The position numbers were made by a program, and so were the translations under genes. From Ficedula albicollis (taxonomy: Eukaryota > Chordata > Aves > Passeriformes > Muscicapidae): 64,000 bases of DNA. Positions 13,825 to 26,725 of the stretch are shown one piece after another (the first letter of the stretch is position 1; each line of letters starts with the position of its first letter). The notes under the pieces are model-generated. The model searched no databases and was not told the DNA's origin. It worked only from the letters and a program-made list of their open reading frames with translations. Location of the stretch: contig NC_021677.1 of assembly GCF_000247815.1 (NCBI RefSeq), forward strand, positions 43,374,864-43,438,863, read 5' to 3'.

Positions 13825-16800
13825 GATAAATAAATAAATAAATAAATAAATAAGGATTCAGTAATCAGAATAATGGAAAGTATTATCATTGCTGAAAGTG
13901 CTCTGGATGCAGTATCTAAACCACTGCTTAAGGGAAACTGAATACTGAGTTTGCTCAATACATTCCTCTCCAGCCTTTTCTGCTGGGCAGTGTCACAGAC
14001 AAGCTGATTAATTACATAGATCACTAGTCAGACAAGGAATGGCTGTGCACATGTTCTTACACTATAATTTCTGTAATTGATTGATATCTTTAACTCCTTG
14101 TCAGGTGTTAAAGGAGATGAAGGCTGGATTGACTAGTAAAGTAACCTTTGGCAGAAGACAGTTTGAAATCCTTGGATGCCATTATGAATGTCAGTCATTA
14201 ATGTTTTATCAGACTGGGCACTATTAGCACAGAGCAGTTAAGCTGACAGATTGATACTGAACCTAATAATAATTGCAGGGTGAAAGTGAAAGCAAGGAAT
14301 CAAAGATTACTTTATCAAACTATCTGGCTGTATTAGCAAGAAAAGGTGTCTCCTACTTAAAAGAGCTAAAGGTGCCAAATATGGATATATCTGTATTTCT
14401 TCACCTAAAGCTGAAAAAACACACTAGCTTTTTTGTTCCTTTGTGAACAAAGTTAGGCTAAATAGTAGGGGAAATAATTCCTAGCTATCAAATATTGTTA
14501 TATTAGTATTCAGCATATGGATTGTAACATCCTTCTGAGGTCTCTGCCAGTACCAGGACTGACTGTATTCACAACATGACACAGATCTTTGCTAGGGCAG
14601 TATTGTACTACAGAAGTTTTAGCCTAAGAAGGCACGTACTGCAGAGAAGATGAGAAGACAGAGAAGCAGCCAGACAAAATATTTTTGTGAACTTCATATT
14701 TAAAGTCAATTACTCCCACTGGGGCAGCTGTGCACTATTGCTCCCTGTGAATATTCAGGAAGAAATGAATAGTGATATTCAAAAATGAACTGTGATCAGT
14801 CATGTCAAGGTCTGGATAAATATCAATAGCAGCTGCAGGTATGTGACGTTAAAGGCATGTGCTAAAATCTGAGATATTTAGCACAAGTTCTTCTTCTCTC
14901 AACACAAATTCATCACTGAGCACAATCAGATCCCTTCCTACAGAATATATAATTGCGTATGTGAAACTTGTATGTCACTGGAGGCCCTACACCATGTCTT
15001 AAACGAGAGTGAAAACTTCAAAACAGAGACATGCTGGAGATTTTTGTTAGCATGAGAAAGCAGTTATAGATCAGGGAAGCCAAGGGAAACCCAGAAAAAA
15101 AGAACCCAAAGGAAATTGGCATCCTGCCTTTTAGATGGAAGGCATTCAAAAATAAGCTTCAGACAATGGCTCTAACACCTCCCTACTGATTTTTACCAGC
15201 CAAGTAACAATTTGCAGTCAGAGCTCAAAACCTTGCCTGCAGCTCTAGAATGTCATCATGGAGTACTGTTTAATACTAAAGCAAAGATGACAACTGCATT
15301 TGTCTCCACAGGACTGAATTCTACAACAATAGAAGCAGACACTGTGGTCCAGATTCCAGGATCTTATGGACTCCTTTCCATTACAGGGTATGAAACAATT
15401 CAAATTAAACACAATGCTCATAAGCAGGATATGTTCTACCAGCTACACAGTAAAAGTTATTTTCAGCTTCAGAGTTTCAACTATTGTTTCAGCCTTGAGC
15501 TTAGGTAGTATACAAGGTAATGGAGGTTGGCCTACAAGTTACAGAAAGCAGGCTATAATTTCATTTAAAGCTTCACCACACAAAGAAAATGAAGAGGAGA
15601 GACTGGTCTCCAGACTCTTGTTCATTAGAAATACATCTGGATAACAAAAACTGTAATACCAAGTTCTTCTGCAGAATGCAAATAAAACTATCCAGATTCT
15701 GCCATACTAATATTAGTCTCCTTGACTCTGAGTTTTCTCTTTTTCTGTTACGAAATTACTGAAGTAATTTTTTTCCAATCTTAAAAGTAGATTGTACTAG
15801 AAGAAAGTACTTAGGACATGCTCTGCATGGAGTATAAACTATCAAATATAGTTTACACCCTACCAATACCTTTTCATCTTAGTTGAGAGTCATTAGCTAT
15901 GACTTTTCATTCTATTTAATTTTCTTATTCAGCGTACAATCTTGACTGTGGCAGAATCAGCCAAATCTCAAATTTTGTAGTAGCTTTATTGATACAGACC
16001 TGGGAATTGAGTATAACCTGCTCAGGCAAGTTATTGGCCAAGAAGACACCTCTAGTTCCCAAATTTGTGCTGAAAAGTTCATATGCACAGAGGAAACATG
16101 CCTTTAATCAGAGCTAGTTAGAAGCTGTAACAGCTCCATAAACTTTCTGTTAAAAAAAGTAAATGCAATTTAGAAAAAAAACTACACACACTAGAAGGGA
16201 AATGTACCATATTTTCAGATTATAACCAATAAGAAATTATAATAATGGAAAAGGAACGTTTGCTTCTTAACTTTCAACCTTTTCATGTTCAGTGTTGACT
16301 TCGTAATGTTCAGAAGGTGGCCTGATTTCAACAGGTAAAGTACTCAAGTTTTCAAAAGTGGGTTGGGAACAGAAATCAGAAGTGCTTTCCAATGATTTTT
16401 CCAAGATTAAAGAAAAATTTGAAGTATTTCTTTTCTGTATCTATAGCTTGAAGCAAAGCTCTTTGTTTCCTATAAATGCATCACTTATGAATTGTAAATG
16501 ACAGTTCAGCTCTTTGGAAAAAGTGTCATTTGCTGCCTCAACAGTAACAACTGATCATGGTTGCAAGGCCCAACGTGAACACACTCCATGTCTGTAGAAT
16601 GAATATCACACTTCTAACACTGGTCCTGTGTTCTGACATACAATCAACAAATGGTTAGTGAGTAATGATCAACAATCCCACAACAGAAGATGCCCTTGAG
16701 TTGTTGCTGAGTAGTGCTCAGAACCACGTTTAAAATCTTTATCATTAAAGAATTGTAGGATCAGCCTTAACATGCTTAGATTCAATATCCATGAAATAGG

Positions 16801-17771
16801 AAAAAAAACCCGAAAACAAACAACTGGAAAAAAACACTCACCAACAAAAAAACATGAAAACAAATTCAAAGAATCTACACAATTATATTCTCTTTCAAAA
16901 GTAAAAAACACATAAGACCAAGAATGTTTCTTTTAAAAACAGCTGGAAGGAACATCTAAGAGAGATAAAACCTGTCAAGCAGAATGGTGTCTATCCAAAG
17001 GTGCCTAAAGAGGCTCATGGTGAATGCATGCTGACTAGGAAGCCTTATGACAGAGCAAAACTATACCAACATAGCCAAGTAGAAAGCTGATACACAGAAT
17101 TATTAAATTCAGAAAAATAAAATGTTATCCAAAAACCCCAACCAACCAAGCAAAATCATTAACTCATATGAGTTCAAAAATACCATGAAAACCGCCATGC
17201 TGAAGACATCAATGTTGGAAACAATTTTCAAAAAACTTGGAGCAAAATAGCTACATATGTAGTGTAGCCTCTTGTTTAATATGAGCTTTGCTCCTAAGAA
17301 TGGGAAGGTGACATGTTTCATGCCAATTTTAAGCTAATACTGCAGTGGAGACTGCCCACCACGTGGAAGTGCCAGCCATCTGAAAGGCTGCTTGGCTGCT
17401 CAGTGCAGACATGTATTGTTTATCCTACTCAACTATGTTCCAGGGAGCCAAACTTCTTGGAACACCACTTAAATTTGTTTCCTGCCCTAAGGGACCTGGG
17501 TTTTCTCTCCAGAAGAAAGAGGATTGGCAGAATCCTCCATTAAAAATCTGTCTCAGAAAGAGTTAATATCTCACTAACGTACAATTGTTAACCTGAGATC
17601 ATTTAAGGAAAAGTACAGATCAGAAAACATTCCAGTTTCACAGAGAGAAGCTTTCAATTTTCACTCTGAAGCCTCTAGTGTTCTGTTCCAATATCTAACC
17701 TGTTCTGTTTCTCATCAAAACCAGCAAAACTAGATTTACCAGACATTGTTTTTATCTAGATAGTCTCCATT
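12736..17771. other. Intergenic
   Basis: Holds the (AAAT)n microsatellite. A 98-codon plus frame (15212-15508) and overlapping 92-codon frame show no recognisable domain or splice sites. A perfect 8-bp hairpin (TAAACTAT...ATAGTTTA) lies at 15835-15855. Confidence 0.55.
13795..13853. repeat. (AAAT)n microsatellite
   Basis: About fifteen AAAT/TAAA units with a single AATAG interruption near the middle. The minus-strand frame ending in repeated 'LFIYLFI' is a translation of this repeat. Confidence 0.98.
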
Positions 17772-18077
17772 TTAAGAAGATTGAATTTTATTTTTTTTTT
17801 TCGCATTCAAGTGCAATTCTGACCAGGTATCCTCAGTTGGCATGGTCTGAGTTACATGCAGGATGCTCTCACCATCTGTCAGGCATTGAATGTCATACTC
17901 ATTTCCCAGATGCTTTGGGGCACTGGGAGGGCACTTCTGTGCCAAAGATTTAGCAGGAATTATATTCTGTTGTTCAGCTGGCTGGCTGATTTGCTTATTA
18001 CTTCTCCCTTCAGATGGCTGTTTCTGATTCAAACCATATGCAGCCATTTTTTCAACCACCTTCAGGGTCCTTCTCAA
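17772..18077 (-). CDS. Unrecognised 101-codon frame followed by an A-run, possible retrocopy
   Basis: This minus-strand frame opens MRRTLKVVEKMAAYGLNQKQ and continues with a hydrophilic, glutamine/proline-containing body (for example SQPAEQQNIIPAKSLAQKCP). It runs into an 11-A stretch at 17790-17800, through which it reads as Lys-Lys-Lys-Asn-Lys before stopping. The composition is more protein-like than other frames in the desert. The A-run at its 3' edge is what a truncated processed pseudogene would show. I do not recognise the protein, and I see no matching target-site duplication or promoter. It may equally be chance. Confidence is for its being gene-derived at all. Confidence 0.2.
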   Translation of the reverse strand: MRRTLKVVEKMAAYGLNQKQPSEGRSNKQISQPAEQQNIIPAKSLAQKCPPSAPKHLGNEYDIQCLTDGESILHVTQTMPTEDTWSELHLNAKKKNKIQSS

Positions 18078-20375
18078 AACTATCTACTCCATAATGCAAA
18101 AAACCCCTGCCATTTATACTGCAGTACAAATGTAAAGCAGAACTGATAACAACACTCAGAATACCTCAAGCTAAGAATAATTAATTAAAGTTTTGCTAAT
18201 ATTATGTGAAGGCATCTAAAATCAACTATACCAATTCTGCAAACTGAGTCACTCATCCTAAAGGATTGACCATTCCGCTATAGATATTAGTTACTTAGAG
18301 ATGTTAATTTTTTCACAGGGCTTTTAAAAAAACCATAAAACTAAGATGTATATTAATATTACAGAGTGATCTGCAAGAATGGAATTGTGATATGTCTGAA
18401 TTTTAGGTTTCAGGGTCAATAATAGTGAAGTTTTTAAGATAGCCAAAATCTGAAGAGAAGAAAATCTTGTAGTTTGACAACAGCTTCTAGATTGCAGCAT
18501 GAAAAACTGAATTTAATGCTATTGTGAGAGATCCAAAATCCTGCCTGTGTGGTCAAAGATGGAACCTGGTGCACTAGATCCTGCACATGAGAACTGTCAG
18601 GGTTCCATTCTTATTGACTTTCACAAATCAAAAGACTGAAATTGAAAGGCTTCTCAATGGCTCAAGTGGGTATAATCAAGATAGAGAATCCTAGCTGCTT
18701 GTCCTTCCTGAAATTGATGCTAGTTTTGGAATGTACTTTACTGGGATGAGATTTCACTCTAATGTGACATCCAGAAACTGAACTTTGATGCCTATCTTGC
18801 TTTCCTTTTGGTTGCAGAGGGTTTAAATTTCTAATTTAATTTCTAACTAATTTGTCAAAGAGTGGAAGTTCTGCTTGCTACCTAGATTGTTTAGACTTCT
18901 CTCCCTTCTTTTCAAATGTCAATTATTATCCAGCATCTCAGAAACAAACTAGTGAGTATTTGAAACATTTGCCAACAGAAACAGCTTAATAAAGAAGTTA
19001 CATAAAGTACAAGCTCAAGCACTGCCTAATCAGTTTGGATTAAGCACATCAGGTTTTATTCACTCAACTGGAAAACTAACATTTGCTCAGCTTGGAAACT
19101 CTAATTCTTTGTGCTTACTGGTGCTAAAAATGTGTCGTTATCTCCAGCACAGTGTTTATTCAGTACCTGTGCATGCATCCACCTCTTGGTTAGATTAAGC
19201 TGACAAAATTCCAAAGGTATTTGGAATTCCCAAAGAAAATGTTTAAAAAATCTTTAATGCTTGGAAGGATATTGTTTTCTTCTCTTCCACATTCTCTGTG
19301 AAAATTGGTATGCTTCTATTGTCAGTAAAGTTTTGACCCAGTCCAATTTTTTCTTTAAAATATGTCATCAAAGATGAACAATTCAGTTAATAAATCTGCT
19401 GCTCTTCTTTTACCAGCAGCTCAACAGCTGTATGCAAGGCTATTCTACTCAGAAAGGAAACTAAGACAAGCTTTTAGTTACCTTTCTTGGGAAGAAGTCC
19501 TGCTGCAGAAGCACAGATTATATATATCCTTGATAAGTTGAAAATCCTGTCATGGAGGCTAGCAAAGCATTGTCCTTTATTTAGAGTGTTTCTGAAGAAG
19601 GTTGGCTTGTTCAGGAGCATGAGAGAAGGTATTTTAGTGTGCAAAACACACAAGTTTTCATTTCCAGAATAACTGTGGTTGTTGTTTCTCACAATGCTTT
19701 CCATAAACAGCCTGCAAACTGTTTTGATCTATTAGTCATAACCTTGCATTATCACTTACCTGTTTGCCACTAAACAAAATCATGGTTGCAGTGGTCTTTT
19801 TCTATCTCAGCATACTTGCTTTTTCACGCCTATAGGAAGATAAATAAGAATCTAATTGTTCTTTTTCCTCTTCCTAATAAAATCAATATTTCTTCCTTAA
19901 GTCATCTCATTGATTTCAGCATGCTCTGTTTGGTTTTTGACTGAGACACTGTATTGGGTCATGTATTATATTAGATCTTAAACCTGTTCCTTCTCTTTTC
20001 TCTGCATCTCACTCAATTTCAATTTTCACTCGTATTTTTTTTGTAGCTCTGTTACTCTTACTCCCTTTTCTCTCACTGATAACGTGAAGTTTTTTCTACC
20101 TGTTGTCCCACATATATTTTCTTGGCATTAACAAGGACTTTTCACTTTGGTATCGTTTCTATCTCTAAATTTCTCTCCTAGGACTCTGAACTACTGCACA
20201 AACACAAGACGGTGGATGTATGCAGAGCAGACATTCTTAGGTGATCAAGCTGAACTGTCCTCACACATCCTCCATCTTCTCTCATTTAGCATAATTTTCT
20301 CCCTTTGCATTTGATGAATTCTTATTTCACTGTCTCCTCAACTAGCCTTTTGCAGCCGTCTTGCCAACAGCTCTG
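18078..20375. other. Intergenic, nothing recognised
   Basis: AT-rich and pyrimidine-rich toward 19.8-20.3 kb. No supported feature. Confidence 0.6.
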
Positions 20376-20542
20376 CTGTTCACAAGCCTCTGATCCTCCT
20401 AATTCTTTTTGTTCTGTTTCATGCACGTTCCTATATGCATTCCTCAGTGTTTGATAGCACTGTTCACAAGCCTCTGATTCTCCTAATTCTTTTTGTTCTG
20501 TTTCATGCATGTTCCTATATGCATTCCTCAGTGTTTGATAGC
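20376..20542. repeat. Direct tandem duplication, two units of 84 bp
   Basis: Units are 20376-20459 and 20460-20542, both beginning 'ctgttcacaagcctctgat' and ending 'gtgtttgatagc'. Two transitions separate them. A (CATC)n microsatellite follows 20 bp later. Confidence 0.95.
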
Positions 20543-20561
20543 TTTATTCTGTTTGCTGGAC

Positions 20562-20583
20562 ATCCATCCATCCATCCATCCCT
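20562..20583. repeat. (CATC)n microsatellite
   Basis: Five consecutive CATC units. Confidence 0.97.
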
Positions 20584-21089
20584 TTGTCAATTTTCAATTT
20601 TTGCTCATGCTTTACTAGCAATGGCTTCAGGATGACAGATTCCCATGGTTTTGACTGCATCCCTCTACTCTCTTCATACAGAGAGAGCAAAGCAGAGAAG
20701 ACTGACTATACTGAATAAGGCAGGATGAGAACCCATTCCAGCCCAAATCAGTTTAAGAAGCTGGCTCTTTACCAGTTTCTTATTTGGCTCAACTAAAATA
20801 CAAGGCAGAAATCACAGAAATACATGGTACTGACCTTTTTTTCTTCTGTATGTTGCATAATCTATCATAAGATTCAAATTGTACTGTCTTACACTGCAGA
20901 ATAATCCGAAATTGTAATGGAAAATACTAGACATAATGCTAGCTGTGATAACAGAAATGTAGCATGAATCTTCAGCGCAATAAAGGAGTATGTCCACAGA
21001 ATTGCAAGAAGCAGATAAGGAATACAGCAACTGACTTGTATTACGGTCTCTACACACACAGTGTCAAACTTCTGAAGCTCATTATTTTC
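20584..21089. other. Intergenic, nothing recognised
   Basis: Sequence between the CATC microsatellite and the 3' end of the minus-strand CR1. The 81-codon minus frame is without recognisable motif. Confidence 0.6.
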
Positions 21090-22160
21090 ACAGAATCACT
21101 GAATATTCTGAGTTGGAAGGGATGCACAAGAATTATTGAGTAAAACTCCTGGTCCAGCACAGCACCATCCCCAGGAATCACATCACATGCCCAAGAGTAC
21201 TGTCCAAATGTCTCTTGAGCTCTAACAGGCTTGGTGCTGTGACCACTTCCCTGGGGAGCCTGTCCCAGTGCTCAACCACCCTCTGAGTGAAAAACCTCTT
21301 CCTAATATCCAGCCTGAACCTCCCTCAGCACAGCTTCATGCCATTTCCTCCTGTCCTGTCACTGGTCACCAGAGAGATCAGTGTCTGCCTCTCCTCTTCT
21401 CCTCATGAGGAAGTTGTTACTGCAATGAGTCTTCCCCCAGCTTCCTCTTCTCCAGGCTGAACAGACCAAGTGACCTCAGCCACTCCTCACACGGCTTCCC
21501 CTGCAGACCCTTCAACACCATCACACTCTCTTCTGGATGCTCCCTAATAGTTCAATGTCTTTCTTAAATTGTGGTGCCCAAAAATGCACATAGGAGTCAC
21601 GGTGAGGCTGCCCCAGTGCAGAGCAGAGCAGGACAATCCCTCCCCTTGCCTGGCTGGCCATGCTCTGCCAGATGCCCCCCAGGACAGGGTTGGCTCTCCT
21701 GGCTGCCAGGGCACTGCTGGCTGAGATTCTACTTGCCACTGACCAGGATCCATGGTGCTGCTCTCCAGTCTCTCATTCCCCAGTGTGTCTGTACACCCTG
21801 GGTTGCTCCATCCCAGATACAGAGTCAGTCCTTTCTTTCCCTTGCTGAACTCAATTTAGTTTTGGTGACTGCACAGCCCTCTAATTTATCCAGGTCTCTC
21901 TGCAGAGCCTCCTTGCCTTCTAGGGAGTCAACAACTCCTCCCAGTTTTGTATCATCTACGAACTTGTTTAGTATCTCCTCCAGTCCTGCATTCAAGTCAT
22001 TTATGAAGATGTTGAAGAGTAAAGGGACGAAGATGGAGCCCTGTGTAACCCCACTAGTGACAGATCACCAGTTTTGATATGAAGATGTTGAAGAGTAAAG
22101 GGACAAAGATGGAGCCCTGTGGAACCCCACTAGTGACAGCTCACCAGTCTAATATCACCC
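21090..22160 (-). mobile_element. CR1 LINE relic with reverse-transcriptase domain and 3' end
   Basis: This minus-strand CR1 is the longest fairly intact piece of CR1 in the window. Its 3' end is at about 21090 (cagaatcactgaatattctg, then ttggaagggatg). Reading toward higher coordinates in reverse complement, the reverse-transcriptase frame holds SGVTQGS-like and [11 protein letters not shown] motifs (about 22060-21985), then the catalytic FVDD box (21962-21951) followed by TKLGG. Known CR1 elements usually have FADD here. Downstream, the frame breaks by indels, so it is a dead copy. The 5' part of ORF2 and all of ORF1 are absent. Plus-strand frames of 168 and 62 codons over this region are antisense shadows. 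A 76-bp internal tandem duplication marks its 5' edge. Confidence 0.9.
22003..22150. repeat. 76-bp tandem duplication inside the CR1 relic
   Basis: 'atgaagatgttgaagagtaa' starts at 22003 and again at 22079. The units run 'agggac...agatggagccctgtg...ccccactagtgacag' in both and differ at several bases (for example gtaacc versus ggaacc). This duplication is more diverged than the others in the window. Confidence 0.9.
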
Positions 22161-25100
22161 TGCAAGCTGTGGTCAGGTATAATTATCTCAAAAGAAACCA
22201 TCAATGTCTCAAGTTCGGTATCTAGATAAGCACCTGGAACAAAATACTAAGAGAACCATTTGCAATTCTGACAATTGAAAATGGTGGGGGGGAGATTGGT
22301 GGTGTTTATTTTATTTGAAAGATTGGTGCAAATTAGTTGACTCTGCATTCAAGAAGTTTGTAAAGTGTTTAAAATTTATTTCACTTTAGTAACCCACTGA
22401 AAATTAAAGGAACTAGTAATGCTAGCTAGCATCTTGTTAAATCCTCATCTCTGAGCTCTGATGTTTGTCTTTCATGCACTCCAAAGTCTCTCTCTGAGTA
22501 GATATTATCCTCCTTCATTCACAGATGATAGTCCACTTTAAGGCACATGAGGTAATTTGTAAATGAATACAGAAAAACTCAAAATGACACTTAACAGCAA
22601 TAGCTCCACTTACACAGTCCCTGAGGCAAAACATTTGGAAGCAGCATGGGAAAGCCAATGCAATCATTGTGGTATTTTAAATTACTCACAATATTGTGCA
22701 ACACAAGCATGTTACACTATATTGGAAAATAAATGGTTTTAAAGGCAGAACAAAGGTGGATAAAAAAGGTTTTATGCAAGATCAAGATTACAACTGGAAC
22801 TATCAGTTATTCTCTGCTTTTGTGCTTTTGAACCAGCAGAAATATTTTTTTTTTTTTGCCAGAATATATGCCAATGGAGAGTATGATCAACTTTAAAAAA
22901 CAAATAGTTTTATGTGGCTGCTAGTGATACACACTGGCCAATTTTTAAGAAAGGTTAGTGAAATTTCGGGAGCCAAAAGGTAATCATTATTTTTCAAAAG
23001 TTCTGATTAAGATGTCAGAGTGGGCAGTGGAATGTATTTAGAATCCCATGTAGTTTGATTGTGTTGGCCTATTTAGATAAATTGCTTTGGAAAGACAAAT
23101 AAACCAGCTACTTAAAATGTCCAAGGCGGCCAGGCTTCATTCCAGTGCTTCAAGCAATGAGTGAAGCAATAGCCTTTTGTAACTATCAGCCAATCCAACA
23201 ACAGACATACAAGTGTTAAAATCTGATAGAAAGAATGATACAAGCACCTGGATCACCATCACTAATAGAATAAACAGTACAAAGTGTGACTTAATTGTAA
23301 ATGCTCAGCCTTTTTTTGCCCTTGAACTGCAGACCTTTGGAGACCATATTAAAGGAAATAAACACCCAGAGTTTGAAACATCTGAAGCTGAGACATCATC
23401 CCACATAAACCCGTGGGATTATTTGGGTTTGTTTAGTTCCGTTCACTAGATGTGCTAAATTTGTATGACAAGCCCAAGATTTAGAACATATTAATACTGT
23501 GCTATCAGTAACCTGAGGCTAGAAAATCCATACCACTATCCTTGAAAACCAAAATAGAGTCTGACCCAGTAATGTAGCCTTTTTATCAATTTGCACCAAA
23601 AAGAACTTTACACACACACTGTTGCCTTTTCCATTCACCAGCAGGGAGAGGCAAGGGTGGAAAGGGTTAGAAATGGGTATTTGTTTTCCAGAGGGAGTAG
23701 CTTTGTACTGTCTTGTCTTTGCCTCCATTATTGTAGGGTAGGTTTAGGCATGGACAGCTTTCCCAGGAGGAAGCCAATCGGCTTCTTGGCAGTTTATCCC
23801 AATGGCACACTTCTGGTGCTCTTAGAGCAGCTTTTCTTTTCTGACTGCTGATTTTTATCTGCTGCAACTATGCAAAGGGCAAGATTTTTTCCAGTCTTCA
23901 TGATTCCATGATTTAAATGCTTGGTAGTGCTTTAGATTCACTTGTGTTTTCAGATTTTTGTGCTGTTGATCCCAACCCAGTTTCTCCTGCCCTTTGCATC
24001 TCATGTGACACGACCACAGCTCAGTTTCAGGGGCTTACAAGGGAAACTGTGAAGTTGCCAGAACAGATGAAACAAAACTTCCTCTCTGAGCTGGGCACAC
24101 AGCAAACACAGTAGTGCTCTGTGGCACTTTGGCATAGCAGCAGGGGTGTGCTGCCTCCCCAGGCACCCTTCCTGTTCTCAGGCTTTACTATGGATTATGC
24201 TCTGAACTCCCTCCAGGGTAGCGGGACACTGACTACTGTCTCGCCAGACAGCCTCAAGGAGGACACAAAAGGTTTTGCTCTAACTTGGACAGACAGACCT
24301 TGATCATTCCCTTGATTTGTTTGTTTGTATTTTTTTTGCTGCTGCTGTTGTTAAGTGGGGAGATAACGTTTTCCTAGCCGGAAGGTGAACAAAAGAGAAG
24401 CAATTTTGCATGTCTTTGCAGCTAAAGTACCTGTTTCAACACTGCCTGGTGAATTTTTTTGGAGGAGTAATTTACACTCGGTTTCTGTCCCCCTCATTTG
24501 CATCTGAGTTTCCAGAGCTTAATGAAACAGTTATATTGAACTTTAACCTACTGTTCTTCTCTGTCCTTCTTCAAAGACTACAGGGAGAATAAGGCAATAT
24601 GTATTAAAAAAAAAAAAACAAACCTGAACAAGTTTCTGCAACCATTAATTTTATGCTGGTACCTAAAGTACTAAATCAACTCAACTTCCAATCCATTAAT
24701 CAGGTTTAAAGCAATAGCAACAGGGTGCTATGGCACAAACCTGAATAATCCCAAAGCCTTGGGGAACTGCAGTTCACATGACAGGCATGTATAGCAGCTC
24801 TCAGCCAGGGTAGCAAGCAAATTATGTGAAATGTTAGATAGAGAGTAGGCCCTGGCATGGCCTACTTCCCTAGAGTTTTATTTTCTATAATTAAAATTAA
24901 ATTCTTCTTTTTTTTTTCTTTCCTTGAATAGCAAAGAAGGTTGGGAGCAGGATCAATGTTTCCTGACAGCTGTAAACAATCACAGGCTCCTGCCTTTTGA
25001 AGTTTTTTTTTTCCCTTCCGTGACTCGTGCATTTGCTCTCAAGGTCTTCCTATGTTGATTTATTCCCAATTCCCCCAACTGATATCTAATTCTCCTCTGT

Positions 25101-26666
25101 GCTGGGCATGGCTGTTACCCTCAATTGCTCACTTACACAAACTTAGCAAAGCAAAGTCTACAGACATAATTCAAGGCTCCTGCCAGTTTAAAAAAAAATA
25201 AAACTGGAGAGTAGAATGATACCTGACATTTTGTGATGCAAAAACTGACACTTTTTCTGTTTAGCCTACTAAAAATACGACTTGTTAGATTATTTAATGT
25301 CATTTTTAGTGCAGATAAAGACCTTTACCCATGAATACCTAAATAGATTACTGCAGAGTCTTTCAGGTAAAGCAAGGAGACTCGGGACCAGTATTCTTTC
25401 TGGTTTAGCCACAAGTTTGCAGCTTCGGCCAAGACACTCTACATACCTGGAAATTAAAATGAAAATTCAAAGAAGATATAAGTCCTTATTTACCATGAGA
25501 AACAAGAGGGACCTGGCACGTAGGAAGAAAAGGTACAGAAAGACTATGAATAGTAAAACATCTTGCAGAAGTACCAGCTCACTCATACCATTCGCTGTAC
25601 AAGGGGCCATTATTCTCAAGCATAATACTAATTATTTTATTTACCAACCATCTCCATTGCATTCACAGTGTCTGGCATGTAGCATTAACAATATAATAAA
25701 TAATAATTAAAACTTCATCAAATACACAATAGAGAAGGCAAGCAAACACTAAATAGAGTAATGGAGCATTGAAAAGTAGGCTTTTACATCTCATCCCCCG
25801 TGTAGCTTCCAGCATCCTGCTGTGACATTGTTTCAGTACTGAAACAAATGGAAGAACAACCCCTGTCGAGTCACCCACATCAGTCCTTCTGGCACCGTGG
25901 CAGACACCGCTGTCAGCACCGACTTCACTGAAGAACAGCCCCTCCCTGCAATAACCTCTCCACTGCCTGTTGCACACGATGGCTAGAAGTAGGTCAAGAT
26001 TCCAGTGGTCACAGGAATTGTTAAGGAGAAACACTCCTATATTCCACAAAACAATGGACTTCCCCAGAACCATTAAGTTTGAAAAAAACATGGATCCTTC
26101 CAGAAAACACTTCCAGATAGGCATAGATGAGAACTTATTTAAGAACTTGCTTGTGTGCAGCAGTGGCTGCTACTCTGCAGATTAAATGTTGTGTGTGCCT
26201 GAAACAATTTTAGGTTTGTGTGCACTCTGTACTATCTCACAAAGGGGAATTCCTTCCATGCATCTAATAGGGAAGAAGTTTCCTTCCTAGCTGCAGAAAA
26301 GCAGCAGCCTCCCCACAGATGTCTAACCAGAAAAACAGAACAAAATTGCAAGTTTCAGTTTAGGAGGTTTCTGAGATACAGTTTGCCAGAAGCTGAGAGA
26401 ATAATTTGAGGAAGCAGTGCCAGATACTTGCCTAAACTCTTGCCTAGCAATTTATTCCTTACCCATGTTGGAGACAGGACACTGAGCTAGATGGCCCTTT
26501 GCTACAGAGCAATACGGAGTAACAAACACTTGTTCCCAGCTTTGAAAATAGCATGGAGACAAAAGCTGTGAATTAAACTTTCTATCTCAAATCACAGTAA
26601 ATATTATATTTACTGTCTAGGAGACTGCAGAAACACCTTGTAACATGGTATATTCTGAACAGGATT
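22161..26666. other. Intergenic
   Basis: Apart from the long frames at 25.3-26.1 kb described separately, this is non-coding in appearance. Frames at 23.2-24.6 kb (60-86 codons, both strands) overlap each other and have no motif. Confidence 0.55.
25282..25710 (+). other. 142-codon frame of unknown meaning, probably chance
   Basis: This is one of the two longest plus-strand frames in the window (the longest is antisense to CR1). The translation has a very basic middle (KMKIQRRYKSLFTMRNKRD, then ARRKKRYRKT) and a low-complexity Asn/Ile end. No domain, signal peptide or splice context was recognised. A 153-codon minus frame (25663-26124) overlaps its end. On the minus strand, 25690-25640 carries 'atgccagacactgtgaatgc', reminiscent of the 5' part of MIR elements, which argues for repeat-derived rather than coding sequence at that end. 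Confidence 0.15.
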
Positions 26667-26725
26667 TAACAAGGTCGGACTTGATCTTAGAGATCTTTTC
26701 CAACCTTAATGATTCTATGATTCTT
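26667..26725 (+). mobile_element. Short CR1 3' tail
   Basis: 'aaggtcggacttgatcttag' then 'agatcttttccaaccttaat' and 'gattctatgattct' is a clear CR1 3' terminus. Upstream sequence is not recognisable as CR1, so it is a strongly 5'-truncated copy. Confidence 0.85.

Noticed and set aside
16669..16911. 80-codon minus frame whose start region resembles a dispersed repeat
   Set aside because: I could not match it to any repeat family, and the Phe-rich translation comes from A-rich sequence on the plus strand.
21571..22077. 168-codon plus-strand open frame, the longest in the window
   Set aside because: It runs antisense through a CR1 reverse-transcriptase relic whose sense-strand motifs ([15 protein letters not shown]) explain the sequence.
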